Assembly: GCA_964644375.1 (NCBI GenBank)
Contig: CAZXWJ010000117.1
Span: 1-12,835, forward strand
Length of the DNA stretch: 12,835 nucleotides
Direction of reading: 5' to 3'
Origin: CAYNYM01 sp964644375
GTDB lineage: Bacteria; Desulfobacterota; DSM-4660; Desulfatiglandales; HGW-15
Positions 1-7,100 of this stretch are shown in pieces. The first letter of the stretch is position 1; each line of letters starts with the position of its first letter. The position numbers were made by a program, and so were the translations under genes. The notes under the pieces were generated by a model. The model was not told where the DNA came from, did not search any database, and saw only the letters and a program-made list of their open reading frames with translations.

Positions 1-1240
1 TTTGCCCCAATGCCCAGGCGAGTTTGACATAGGCCACCTCCGGCAGCATGTTTTCGGCCGGTACGACGCCGAGTCCCATGAGTTCCCTTCCCGTTTCATA
101 GACGAACATGTGGGCGTATCCCCAAAGGGTCTGCACGGTCATGTACACGGGAATTTTTTTCTCGGCGCATTTTTTGAGTGGTTCGTAAAGGGGTTTGTTG
201 ACATGCCCGAGACCCGTCCCTGCGATCACGATCCCCTTGTAGCCGTTGTCGATGAGGGAATAGACCATATCCGGCTGCATGTTGGGGTAGTAGTAGAGCA
301 TGGCCACCTTTTCGTCAAAATAGGGCAGGATCTTGACATCTTTGTCCTTTCGACGACGGTTGTAGTCGTTTCTCAGGGGGGTCACCCCCTCCCGGGTCAC
401 TGAAGCCAATGGGGTATTCCCGATGGTCCGGAAGGTGGAGCGGTAGGAAGAGTGCATCTTGCGCACCTGCGTGCCCAGATGCAGGAGCCCGTATTCATCG
501 GAGGTGGATCCGAACATGCAGACCATGACCTCGGCGATGTCGGATCGGGCCGCCGCCGTCGTGGCATGGATGAGATTCAGGGCCGCATCCGACGAGGGCC
601 GGTCGGAGGAGCGCTGGGAACCGACCAGGATGATGGGGACGGGCGAATTCTGGACCATGAAAGACAGAGCCGATGCGGTATGATGCATGGTATCGGTCCC
701 ATGGCCGATCACAATCCCGGCCACGCCCTTCTTGATTTCCTTCCCAATGGAAATCGCCAGCTTTCGGTATTCCCTGGGGCCCATGTTTTCGCTGAAAACC
801 GCCACGACCTTTTCGGTCTCCAGGTTGCAAATATCGGCCAGCTCGGGGACGGCGCCGTAGAGTTCACCGGGCGAAAAGGTCGGGATCACGGCGCCGGTAC
901 GGTAATCCAGCCGTGACGCGATGGTGCCTCCGGTTCCGAAAAGCTTGACCCGGGGCAGATTTTCGGAAAAGGGAAATTCTTTTTCCGGGATTTTGTAATG
1001 GGCTTCCCGGTAACCTTCCTCTTTGATGTCCATGATGGTATCCGCGGCGATACCCACATTGTATCCCGTGGCCAGTTTCAGGACGATATGACGATCGTCG
1101 TCGTTTTCGGCCCGCGGCAGGACGATGCCGCTGAAATCACCCCGGGTCGTCCGGATGACGGCCTCGGTCCACACGCGAACGTTGAACTTCTTGAGAACCG
1201 CGAGGGCCCGGCCCTTGTAACCCTTGAACAGCTCAATCAT
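1..1240 (-). CDS. gatD: Glu-tRNA(Gln) amidotransferase subunit D (archaeal type), 3' end cut by window
   Basis: GatD is the glutaminase/asparaginase-like subunit of GatDE. It releases ammonia from an amide donor so that GatE can convert Glu-tRNA(Gln) to Gln-tRNA(Gln) in the cytosol. My translation of the minus strand gives 413 codons with no stop. The N-terminal ~95 residues form the GatD-type lead domain (begins MIELFKGYKGRAL). They are followed by the L-asparaginase fold with FGTGGTIAS at about 100-108 (nucleophile Thr in GGT) and GHGTDTM at about 190-200 (second catalytic Thr-Asp pair). The lead domain separates it from plain AnsA asparaginases. Archaeal GatD is about 420-440 residues, so only some 10-25 C-terminal residues are missing. 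The ATG lies inside the gatE stop (ATGA) and has a strong AAGGAGG six bases upstream, implying translational coupling with gatE. Known from the family: amidase role. Inferred: activity here. Confidence 0.93.
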   Translation of the reverse strand, partial: MIELFKGYKGRALAVLKKFNVRVWTEAVIRTTRGDFSGIVLPRAENDDDRHIVLKLATGYNVGIAADTIMDIKEEGYREAHYKIPEKEFPFSENLPRVKLFGTGGTIASRLDYRTGAVIPTFSPGELYGAVPELADICNLETEKVVAVFSENMGPREYRKLAISIGKEIKKGVAGIVIGHGTDTMHHTASALSFMVQNSPVPIILVGSQRSSDRPSSDAALNLIHATTAAARSDIAEVMVCMFGSTSDEYGLLHLGTQVRKMHSSYRSTFRTIGNTPLASVTREGVTPLRNDYNRRRKDKDVKILPYFDEKVAMLYYYPNMQPDMVYSLIDNGYKGIVIAGTGLGHVNKPLYEPLKKCAEKKIPVYMTVQTLWGYAHMFVYETGRELMGLGVVPAENMLPEVAYVKLAWALGQ

Positions 1241-3231
1241 AGAGTGCCTCCTTCTCGGGAGAGGACCTCATCGATCTCTTGTTTGAGTTCCTTTAACGGC
1301 ATATTCCCCATCGCCAGAGACCGAAGATTGCCCATGATCCAGTCCGCTTCGGCACCGGGCCTGTCCGTTTTTTTGATTTTCCGGAACATTTTTTCCAGGC
1401 TGTCTATGTTTTTAAGGATCTCCGGCGGCTTGTGCCTCTTAAATTGGATAGTGTTGAGGACGGAAGAGAAATCCATCTGGGAATATTGAAAGACGACTGG
1501 AAGCATTTCCGGGAGAATGTCCAGGGACAGTCCCTGCTTTATCACGAAGCCCAGAAGGTCATAGACCCTTTCGTAATCAAAGGGGATGACGGGATCGAAT
1601 TGTCCCTCCACGTGTTTCAGCCGGTGCCCGAATAGGGTGGCCACAAATTTTGGGGTCATCGAAAAATCCTTGATGATCCTCTCCATGATGGGCATGAGGT
1701 TGTTCCTCAGGACATAGGGGATGGTATCCTTAGGCACCTTCCATCTCTTGAGTTGGTTCAATCGCCGCTTGAGGTCGACCGGCAGTCTGCCTTGGATTCC
1801 TTCAATGTAGGCGTCTTCGATGGGGATGGGCGCCGAATCCGTGTCCGGATACATGCGATCCGCACCGGGCAGGACCCTTTCAAAGACGGTCGTCCCGTCC
1901 GGAAGAGACTTTCGGGTTTCATCGGGCACCCCCTCAAAGGCCATGCGACATCTTTCTTCGAGGGTCTCCATGGCCGTTTGCAGGTCCTCTTCCGGTGCCC
2001 AGATCACGATTTGGGCATCGTCGGCCCTGCTGTCCAGGAGCTTGCTTCGTTTCGCCAGGAGGTCTTTATTGAAGACCGGCGTGAGATCCTCGGAATGAAG
2101 CATGTTCGGAATCTCCAGACAGGCGATGACCTTGAGACGGCCGATCAACTCATCGGCAAAGGTTTTACCCGGCTGGGTGAAGAAGGATAAAATTCCCCTG
2201 AATGAGGGAAGCTTGCCGGCCATCAGCTTCCAACCCTTCTCCATGGCCTCCTTGATGGACGGGTACCGGATGTCGGAAACATCGAAATTGATCACCTTGA
2301 AGACGGGCTTCCAGGCCCCGGGATCAGGAATTCGCCTCAGGAGTTCTTCCCGGATCCTGAGCAGGGCCTTTTGCCTGAAGGCCTCGTTGTGGGTCAGTTC
2401 AGGGATCCATCGGATGTGGGAGACACCTTTAATCTCCACCCTGGCGCCGCCCGTGATGCTCACGTTCACGTCCTCACGAGCCGCCCCGACGCCGACCCGG
2501 ACTTTCCCGGAACTCCGGTTCAGAAAGCGAATGTAGTGTGCGGCTTCTTTGACCTCTTCGGGCGTCAGCAGATCGGGATAGGTCACCACTTCGATGAGGG
2601 GAATGCCCAACCTGTCGGTGGCATAGTACCGTTCGTGCCGGAAATCGGAGATTTCCCGGCAGGCGTCCTCCTCCAGGCTGAGCTGAATGATTCTAACGGT
2701 TTTACGGTTAAGGGGAATTTCGCCCTCTATCCCCACGATCGCGGTCCTCTGAAATCCTGCGGGTATGCTGCCGTCCAGGTATTGTTTGCGGTTGATGTGG
2801 AGCTCTCCGACGATATTTTGCTTGAGCATGAGGGAGATCTCAACGGCATATTCCAGGGCCTCCCGGTTCAGGGGAAACGGTGGTGTATCGTCCACTTCAT
2901 AGGTACAGGCGGTCTCGTTCCTGATCCGGTAGGTGATATTTTTCCGCGTCCTGAATTCCATGAGGGACGTCCCGTCATAGGTCCCCATTTCAGAAAGGGT
3001 AGGTCGCATGTGACGGACGAGTTCGGCGTCAAAGTGTTCGAAGTCCTGATATTTGCCCACCGGGCAGCGGCAGAAGAGTTTCTCCCTTGTCTTGAGTTGC
3101 TGGTGAATCTCCAGTCCACTCTTAAACCCGAGTTTTTTGTAGACTGCAGGCCTGGTTTCTTGCCGTGGGAGGTAGCCGACAATGCGTTTTGTGTTTTCAT
3201 AGTTTTCTTTTGGATCAACTTCTTTTGCCAT
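1237..3231 (-). CDS. gatE: Glu-tRNA(Gln) amidotransferase subunit E (archaeal type)
   Basis: GatE is the tRNA-binding kinase/transamidase subunit that activates the Glu on Glu-tRNA(Gln) and amidates it with ammonia channelled from GatD. The 664-residue product has the GatB/GatE cradle motifs GLEIHQQL (39-46), LFCRCP (52-57), DGS...GFQRT (153-163), LSLEEDA (184-190), RLGIPLIE (207-214), REDVNVSI (252-259) and GARVEIKG (262-269). It then has the GatE-specific AspRS-like (GAD) insert at about 340-435, and GVPDETR (434-440) and LPGADRMYPDTD (454-465). A helical and tail region follows to the end. The insert and these last motifs distinguish GatE from GatB. It is some 30 residues longer than typical archaeal GatE, mainly because of an N-terminal stretch before GLEIH. 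The start is supported by AAGGA five bases upstream. The stop overlaps the gatD start. GatDE is usually described as archaeal, so its presence here suggests horizontal transfer. Confidence 0.95.
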   Translation of the reverse strand: MAKEVDPKENYENTKRIVGYLPRQETRPAVYKKLGFKSGLEIHQQLKTREKLFCRCPVGKYQDFEHFDAELVRHMRPTLSEMGTYDGTSLMEFRTRKNITYRIRNETACTYEVDDTPPFPLNREALEYAVEISLMLKQNIVGELHINRKQYLDGSIPAGFQRTAIVGIEGEIPLNRKTVRIIQLSLEEDACREISDFRHERYYATDRLGIPLIEVVTYPDLLTPEEVKEAAHYIRFLNRSSGKVRVGVGAAREDVNVSITGGARVEIKGVSHIRWIPELTHNEAFRQKALLRIREELLRRIPDPGAWKPVFKVINFDVSDIRYPSIKEAMEKGWKLMAGKLPSFRGILSFFTQPGKTFADELIGRLKVIACLEIPNMLHSEDLTPVFNKDLLAKRSKLLDSRADDAQIVIWAPEEDLQTAMETLEERCRMAFEGVPDETRKSLPDGTTVFERVLPGADRMYPDTDSAPIPIEDAYIEGIQGRLPVDLKRRLNQLKRWKVPKDTIPYVLRNNLMPIMERIIKDFSMTPKFVATLFGHRLKHVEGQFDPVIPFDYERVYDLLGFVIKQGLSLDILPEMLPVVFQYSQMDFSSVLNTIQFKRHKPPEILKNIDSLEKMFRKIKKTDRPGAEADWIMGNLRSLAMGNMPLKELKQEIDEVLSREGGTL

Positions 3232-3264
3232 GACAGTCCTTGATCAAACCTTTTTAACGCAAGG

Positions 3265-3306
3265 AATCCCTTTCCAGAAAGGGATTATTGTCGATTGATG
3301 ATCGAC
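3265..3306 (-). other. two adjacent hairpins in the gatE leader
   Basis: A perfect 9-bp inverted repeat AATCCCTTT/AAAGGGATT with a 4-base loop occupies 3265-3286. Three bases later a second one, GTCGAT/ATCGAC with a 5-base loop, occupies 3290-3306. They sit 34 bases before the gatE ATG and overlap the stop codon of the small ORF at 3285-3458. No T-tract follows on either strand, so they do not look like ordinary intrinsic terminators. A role as mRNA processing or stabilising structure, attenuator or protein-binding site is possible but only inferred. Confidence 0.5.
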
Positions 3307-3458
3307 CCAACGGCGCAGGCCTTTAGAATTGGTGTGCAACCCCGGGAAAAAAACCCGACCGAGGGGACACGTTCGCGAAACCAATTGTTGTGAAAAATTT
3401 TTGGCACCTTTACTTTGAACGGGACACCCATCTTCCCGGCAACAGGTTTTCCGGGCAT
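3285..3458 (-). CDS. putative 57-residue basic small protein upstream of gatE
   Basis: An open frame starts MPGKPVAGKMGVPFKVKV and ends GSIINRQ-TAA. AGAGGG stands seven bases before its ATG, and the ORF lies about 30 bases downstream of a sigma70-like promoter. The peptide is strongly basic (about ten Lys/Arg, one Glu), has two Cys in its C-terminal third and shows no obvious signal peptide or membrane segment. I do not recognise a family. Its stop falls at the edge of a strong hairpin, 53 bases before gatE. For coding: a good ribosome site, promoter position and a sensible stop/hairpin junction. Against: the short length, codon use less GC-rich at third positions than the neighbours, and an overlapping open frame on the same strand (3244-3501) that lacks a ribosome site. 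It could instead be untranslated leader RNA. Confidence 0.4.
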   Translation of the reverse strand: MPGKPVAGKMGVPFKVKVPKIFHNNWFRERVPSVGFFSRGCTPILKACAVGSIINRQ

Positions 3459-3496
3459 GTCGTTTCCCTCTTAAACGGAACCTTTGAGATCCGCGT

Positions 3497-3526
3497 ATCA
3501 TAGACCAACAAGATACTGGTTTTCAA
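3497..3526 (-). promoter_or_regulatory. sigma70-like promoter for the small ORF and gatED
   Basis: On the minus strand a -35 TTGAAA (3526-3521) and a -10 TATGAT (3502-3497) are separated by 18 bases. Each hexamer is one mismatch from consensus. Transcription would begin near 3490, giving a leader of about 260 bases before gatE that contains the 57-codon ORF and the paired hairpins. The promoter lies between dctM and gatE, so gatED can be transcribed independently of the TRAP genes. Confidence 0.55.
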
Positions 3527-3660
3527 GGTGATTTTAAAAAGAGATCATCATGGCCCATCCATCGTTGAATCCGTTTCATAAAGTCAAACACGTAACGATC
3601 AATAAAGAGCGGATAACGAATGACCTGTGGCGTATCAATGCGCAGTGGGGTCCAAAATTT
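3527..3660. other. spacer between dctM stop and the gatED promoter
   Basis: I see no clear terminator or RNA gene here. The minus strand stays open in the dctM frame for 45 codons after the dctM stop (see findings). With the leader downstream, the whole gap between dctM and gatE is 429 bases. Confidence 0.4.
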
Positions 3661-4938
3661 TCAAGGCATCAGCCAGCGGGGCAAAAAGGTGCTGATAGAG
3701 GGGATGTAGGTAATGAGCATGAGGCACAGGAGCAGGAGGAACAAAAAGGGCATCACCGCTTTGGCTACCTCCGTGAGGCTCTTTCCGGTGATCCCCATGG
3801 ACACGAAGAGATTGAGACCGAATGGAAAGGTGAGAAACCCGAACTCCACATTGACGATCATCATGATGGCGAAGTGGATCAGGTCAATGTCGAATTTCTG
3901 CAGGGTGACAAAAAGAATGGGAGAGAGCACGAGAATCGCCGACACGATATCCATCAGGCAGCCGATGATCAGGAGCAGAATGTTGATGGCAAAAAGGAAC
4001 AGGTATTTGTTGCCGATATGGGCGACAATGAATTCCGCCGCCTTGACGGGCAACTGCTCCCGCGTCAGCAGCCAGATGAAGGTCATGGCGCAGGCGATGA
4101 TGAAAAGGAGCGATGCGGACAGGACCGTCGCTTCTCTTACGGTTTTATTGAATTTGGTCCAGGTCAGCCCTTTGTATATAAAGGCCTCCACGATCACGGC
4201 GTAGACCACGGAAACGGCCGCCGCCTCGGTCGGCGTGAAGATGCCGGTGTAGATTCCGCCGAGGACGATCACGGGCATGGCCAGCCCCCAGGCCGCTTTT
4301 CTGATGATGCCCAGGCCCTCCCTGAGGCTTGTTTGCTGAGTGGTCTGCCAGTTGTGTTTCCTGGCCAGGACAATGGAATAGAGAATGAGGACCCCACCGA
4401 TAAGCAGGCCCGGTAGAAAACCGGCCATGAAGACACGTCCAACCGAGACATTCATGACCAGGCAATAAAGCACCATGGGAATGGACGGGGGAATCAAGAT
4501 CCCGAGGGATCCGGCGGAGGTCAGGAGTCCGATGCTGAATTTTTCGCTGTAACCGCTCTTGATGAGTGCCGGGATCATGACCGCTCCGATGGCGATCACC
4601 GTCGCCGGGCTGGATCCGGATATCGCGGCAAAAAAGATACAGCCCAGGATGGAGGCAATGGCCAGTCCTCCCCGGACTCTCCCTACCACGAGATTCATGA
4701 CGGCAATGAGGTGCTTTGAAATGGCGCCTTCCGCCATGATGCTGCCGGCTAGAATAAAAAAAGGGATGGCCAGGAGAATGAAATTGTCCATACCGTTGAA
4801 CAGTTGTTGGACCAAGGCCTGAAGGGGAACGCCCAGGTAAAAGAAGAGCGTGGCCCCGGTGACGGTAATGAGGACGATGGAGACCGGTGTGGACAGGAGC
4901 AGCAGGGTGCCGAAGAGAACAAACATGAAGGCCGTCAT
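3661..4938 (-). CDS. dctM: TRAP transporter large permease (DctM family)
   Basis: This is the large inner-membrane subunit of a tripartite ATP-independent periplasmic transporter, which carries the solute/Na+ symport path. The 425-residue length is normal. The protein is hydrophobic throughout (about 12 membrane segments), beginning with FVLFGTLLLLSTPVSIVLIT. The family landmark AGSLGILIPPSIPMVLY lies at about 141-157, and GLxxPTEAAA appears as IFTPTEAAAVSVVYAV near 230-245. The C-terminus (TYIPSISTFLPRWLMP) is typical of the family. The ATG overlaps the dctQ stop (ATGA) and has GGAG seven bases upstream. The substrate cannot be read from the permease; TRAP systems commonly move C4-dicarboxylates, 2-oxoacids, sialic acid or other organic acids. 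Confidence 0.95.
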   Translation of the reverse strand: MTAFMFVLFGTLLLLSTPVSIVLITVTGATLFFYLGVPLQALVQQLFNGMDNFILLAIPFFILAGSIMAEGAISKHLIAVMNLVVGRVRGGLAIASILGCIFFAAISGSSPATVIAIGAVMIPALIKSGYSEKFSIGLLTSAGSLGILIPPSIPMVLYCLVMNVSVGRVFMAGFLPGLLIGGVLILYSIVLARKHNWQTTQQTSLREGLGIIRKAAWGLAMPVIVLGGIYTGIFTPTEAAAVSVVYAVIVEAFIYKGLTWTKFNKTVREATVLSASLLFIIACAMTFIWLLTREQLPVKAAEFIVAHIGNKYLFLFAINILLLIIGCLMDIVSAILVLSPILFVTLQKFDIDLIHFAIMMIVNVEFGFLTFPFGLNLFVSMGITGKSLTEVAKAVMPFLFLLLLCLMLITYIPSISTFLPRWLMP

Positions 4939-5444
4939 AGAGCGTCTCCCGGGCGATCAAAAGGCTCTTTGCGGGCGATCGCCCTTCCATGTTTCGCAGC
5001 CTGTAAAAAAAACCGAAAAGAAATCACGGCCGAAAAGAGGGCGATGGGAAGATAGGGTATCCACATGGGGACCTGGGTGGCGGGAGTCAGGACCTCGAAC
5101 CTGTAAAGTTTCCCGATCTGGACCCAGGCATAATAACAAACCACGGCCATGATAAAGCACGAGACGAGATTGGCGAGCACCTTGAGAAGGTGCTTGAACC
5201 TGTCCGGTACATACTGGACTAGGGCCTCCATGCTGAAATGGGTGCCGTACTTCACCCCCAGGCCGGCCCCCACAAAAGTGACGAGTATGGTCAGGTAACG
5301 GGCCCACTCATCAAACCAGTCGTAGGCGATATTGAACCCGTAACGCATGATCACCTGAAAGGTGGCGCCGAAGGCGATGATGAGCAGGAGGTATCCTACG
5401 AAGAGTTCTTCTGCGTTATTGACGAGTCTTAAGAATTTTCGCAC
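4935..5444 (-). CDS. dctQ: TRAP transporter small permease (DctQ family)
   Basis: This is the small membrane subunit that pairs with DctM. I place the start at the GTG at 5444-5442, giving 169 residues (MRKFLRLVNNAEELFVGY...). AAGGA stands six bases before it, and the resulting length and first membrane segment fit the family. The frame is open for 80 more codons upstream (to 5684), but that extension is polar, lacks a well-placed ribosome site and has no family resemblance. Four membrane segments are visible at about 14-34, 47-66, 87-109 and 125-146. The family signature region reads VIMRYGFN...WFDEWARYLTILVTFVGAGLGVKYGTHFSME. The gene is translationally coupled to dctM. No dctP gene adjoins it. 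Confidence 0.92.
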   Translation of the reverse strand: MRKFLRLVNNAEELFVGYLLLIIAFGATFQVIMRYGFNIAYDWFDEWARYLTILVTFVGAGLGVKYGTHFSMEALVQYVPDRFKHLLKVLANLVSCFIMAVVCYYAWVQIGKLYRFEVLTPATQVPMWIPYLPIALFSAVISFRFFLQAAKHGRAIARKEPFDRPGDAL

Positions 5445-5869
5445 GGTGCGTCCTTCTTTTTTGTTCCAACTAGGAAAGCCTGGTCCTTTGAGCCGAAATT
5501 CTTTTTCTCCCACAAGAGTGAACGGCACGGGAGAACGTCTTACGGATCCCTCCTCTATCCTGATATGGCGTTTAGCGTACCCGTCCCGCCCCGTTTTGTC
5601 CATAATCATCTTAAAATGGGTGTTGCCTCCGAACGCCTCAAATGATCCTGAGATATATGTTTTTATCACAGTATGCGAATGCAAGAGGGATTGAGGGTGG
5701 GATTGGGTCCTTTACGCCCAGATTCCATTGAGGTATCATTGGGCCTGTGGTCCAGGAAGCGACCTTTATGTCCCCACAGGGAAAAATGTGGAGGGCGTGT
5801 ATGATTTTTTAAGAGCGAGGCGAATAGGTGCATCATGTTAGTCAGTGAATCTGTAAGGCAGGGTGAACA
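5445..5869. other. divergent intergenic region between dctQ and rlmI
   Basis: This 425-base gap has no gene that I can support and no remnant of a TRAP substrate-binding protein. The minus strand is open in the dctQ frame as far as 5684, probably by chance. A 7-bp inverted repeat CCTGTGG (5744-5750) / CCACAGG (5774-5780) with a 23-base loop lies 90-125 bases before rlmI and could be an operator or leader structure. A TATGAT at 5800-5805 upstream of rlmI has no matching -35, and no convincing promoter for dctQ was found. Confidence 0.35.
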
Positions 5870-7057
5870 ATGTCCACTGTGACTCTAAAAAAAGGCGGTG
5901 AAAAAGCCCTGCGCAGACATCACCCCTGGATTTTTTCCAGAGCCGTTGAGGAGTCGGGAAAGGGACTTTCAAAGGGAGAGACCGTGACCGTGCTTTCCTC
6001 CGAGGGCCTTTGGCTTGCCTCCGGGGCCTACTCACCCGTTTCCCAGATTCGGATACGGGTCTGGTCTTTTGATCAAGACGAGGAAATTACGGAAGATTTT
6101 TTTCGGCGCCGCCTCGATCGCGCCATTCAGGCCCGGGCCCCTCTGCTTGCGGCGGGCGATCTGACGGCCTGCAGACTGGTCAACGGGGAATCGGACGGTC
6201 TGCCAGGACTGATTGTCGACCGGTACGGGGATTTTTTTGTCTGCCAGTTCCTCGCCAGCGGGGTGGAATACTGGAGGCCCGTGATCGTCGAGCAGTTGGC
6301 GTCTCTTCTCTCCGCCAAGGGCATCTACGAACGTTCGGATGCGGAGACGCGACTCATGGAGGGCCTGGAATCCAGGACCGGTGTGCTGTTCGGTCAAGAA
6401 CCACCGGATGTTGTTGAAATTCGGGAAGGCGGCATACGGTTTCTGGTGGACGTACGAAGGGGTCACAAGACCGGATTCTACCTGGACCAACGGGAAAACA
6501 GGCGTTTCCTTTCCGCATTCGCAGAAAATGCCGACGTCTTGAATGGTTTTGCCTATACGGGGGGCTTCGGTCTATCCGCCCTTCGGGGAGGGGCACACCA
6601 TGTGACGAATATCGACTCCTCCGGGGAGGCCCTGGGGCTGTCTGAGCGACATCTCGACCTGAATGACCTGGACGGCCGCAGGGTGACCCATGTCGAGGGA
6701 GACGTCTTTAAGGTCCTTCGAAAATACCGGGATTCACGCAGGCAGTTTGATCTGATTATCCTCGATCCCCCCAAATTTGTGGCCTCGAAGAGGCAATTGA
6801 CTGCCGGCAGCCGGGGATATAAGGATATCAACCTGCTCGCCATCAAACTCCTGAGAACCGGGGGCATCCTATTCACCTTTTCCTGCTCGGGTCATGTGGA
6901 GCCTGCCCTGTTTCAAAAGATTGTCGCCGATGCAGCCCTGGATGCGGGGCGGGATGTTCAAATTACCGGATATCTCAGCCAGCCCTCGGATCATCCGATT
7001 GCCCTCAATTTCCCGGAAGGACGCTATTTAAAGGGACTGATCTGCAGGGTGTTGTGA
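5870..7057 (+). CDS. rlmI: class I SAM-dependent 23S rRNA cytosine methyltransferase (RlmI-like)
   Basis: The product resembles RlmI, which makes 5-methylcytosine at position 1962 of 23S rRNA. Its 395 residues match the family length (E. coli about 396). The N-terminal ~75 residues form the PUA-type RNA-binding domain (GGEKALRRHHPWIFSRAV). The linker follows with CRLVNGESDGLPGLIVDRYG at 101-120. The Rossmann methyltransferase domain carries GHKTGFYLDQR (198-208), motif I NGFAYTGGFGL (225-235), motif IV LDPPKF (298-303) and FSCSGH (337-342), whose Cys is the candidate catalytic residue. The ATG is preceded by AAGG and AGGGTG. The next gene starts 43 bases downstream on the same strand, so they may be co-transcribed. 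Exact target base is inferred from family only. Confidence 0.9.
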   Translation: MSTVTLKKGGEKALRRHHPWIFSRAVEESGKGLSKGETVTVLSSEGLWLASGAYSPVSQIRIRVWSFDQDEEITEDFFRRRLDRAIQARAPLLAAGDLTACRLVNGESDGLPGLIVDRYGDFFVCQFLASGVEYWRPVIVEQLASLLSAKGIYERSDAETRLMEGLESRTGVLFGQEPPDVVEIREGGIRFLVDVRRGHKTGFYLDQRENRRFLSAFAENADVLNGFAYTGGFGLSALRGGAHHVTNIDSSGEALGLSERHLDLNDLDGRRVTHVEGDVFKVLRKYRDSRRQFDLIILDPPKFVASKRQLTAGSRGYKDINLLAIKLLRTGGILFTFSCSGHVEPALFQKIVADAALDAGRDVQITGYLSQPSDHPIALNFPEGRYLKGLICRVL

Positions 7058-7100
7058 TTCTCGCTCTTCAACCTCCACAAACGCCATTGCGGAAAGATTG

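Noticed and set aside
3265..3306. rho-independent terminator between the small ORF and gatE
   Set aside because: The stems are strong, but no run of T follows on either strand, so I record them only as structured leader elements.
3402..3420. sigma54-like TGGCAC on the plus strand
   Set aside because: The spacing to the following TTGA is wrong, no plus-strand gene starts downstream, and it falls within the putative small ORF.
3231..3490. T-box or other known riboswitch in the gatED leader
   Set aside because: I could not find the T-box core sequence or the conserved core of any riboswitch class I know; a covariance-model search would be needed to exclude it fully.
3244..3501. 85-codon open frame on the minus strand before gatE
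   Set aside because: Its ATG overlaps the -10 of the promoter and has no ribosome site. The overlapping 57-codon frame has a better start signal. A slip between the two frames at the T7 run (3347-3353) is conceivable but unsupported.
3550..4416. 288-codon open frame on the plus strand
   Set aside because: It runs antisense to dctM, is rich in His, Asp, Glu and Gln as expected for the complement of a membrane-protein gene, and has no family features.
5445..5684. 80-codon N-terminal extension of dctQ
   Set aside because: The GTG at 5444 has a well-placed AAGGA and gives the normal DctQ length; the extension is polar and matches nothing known.
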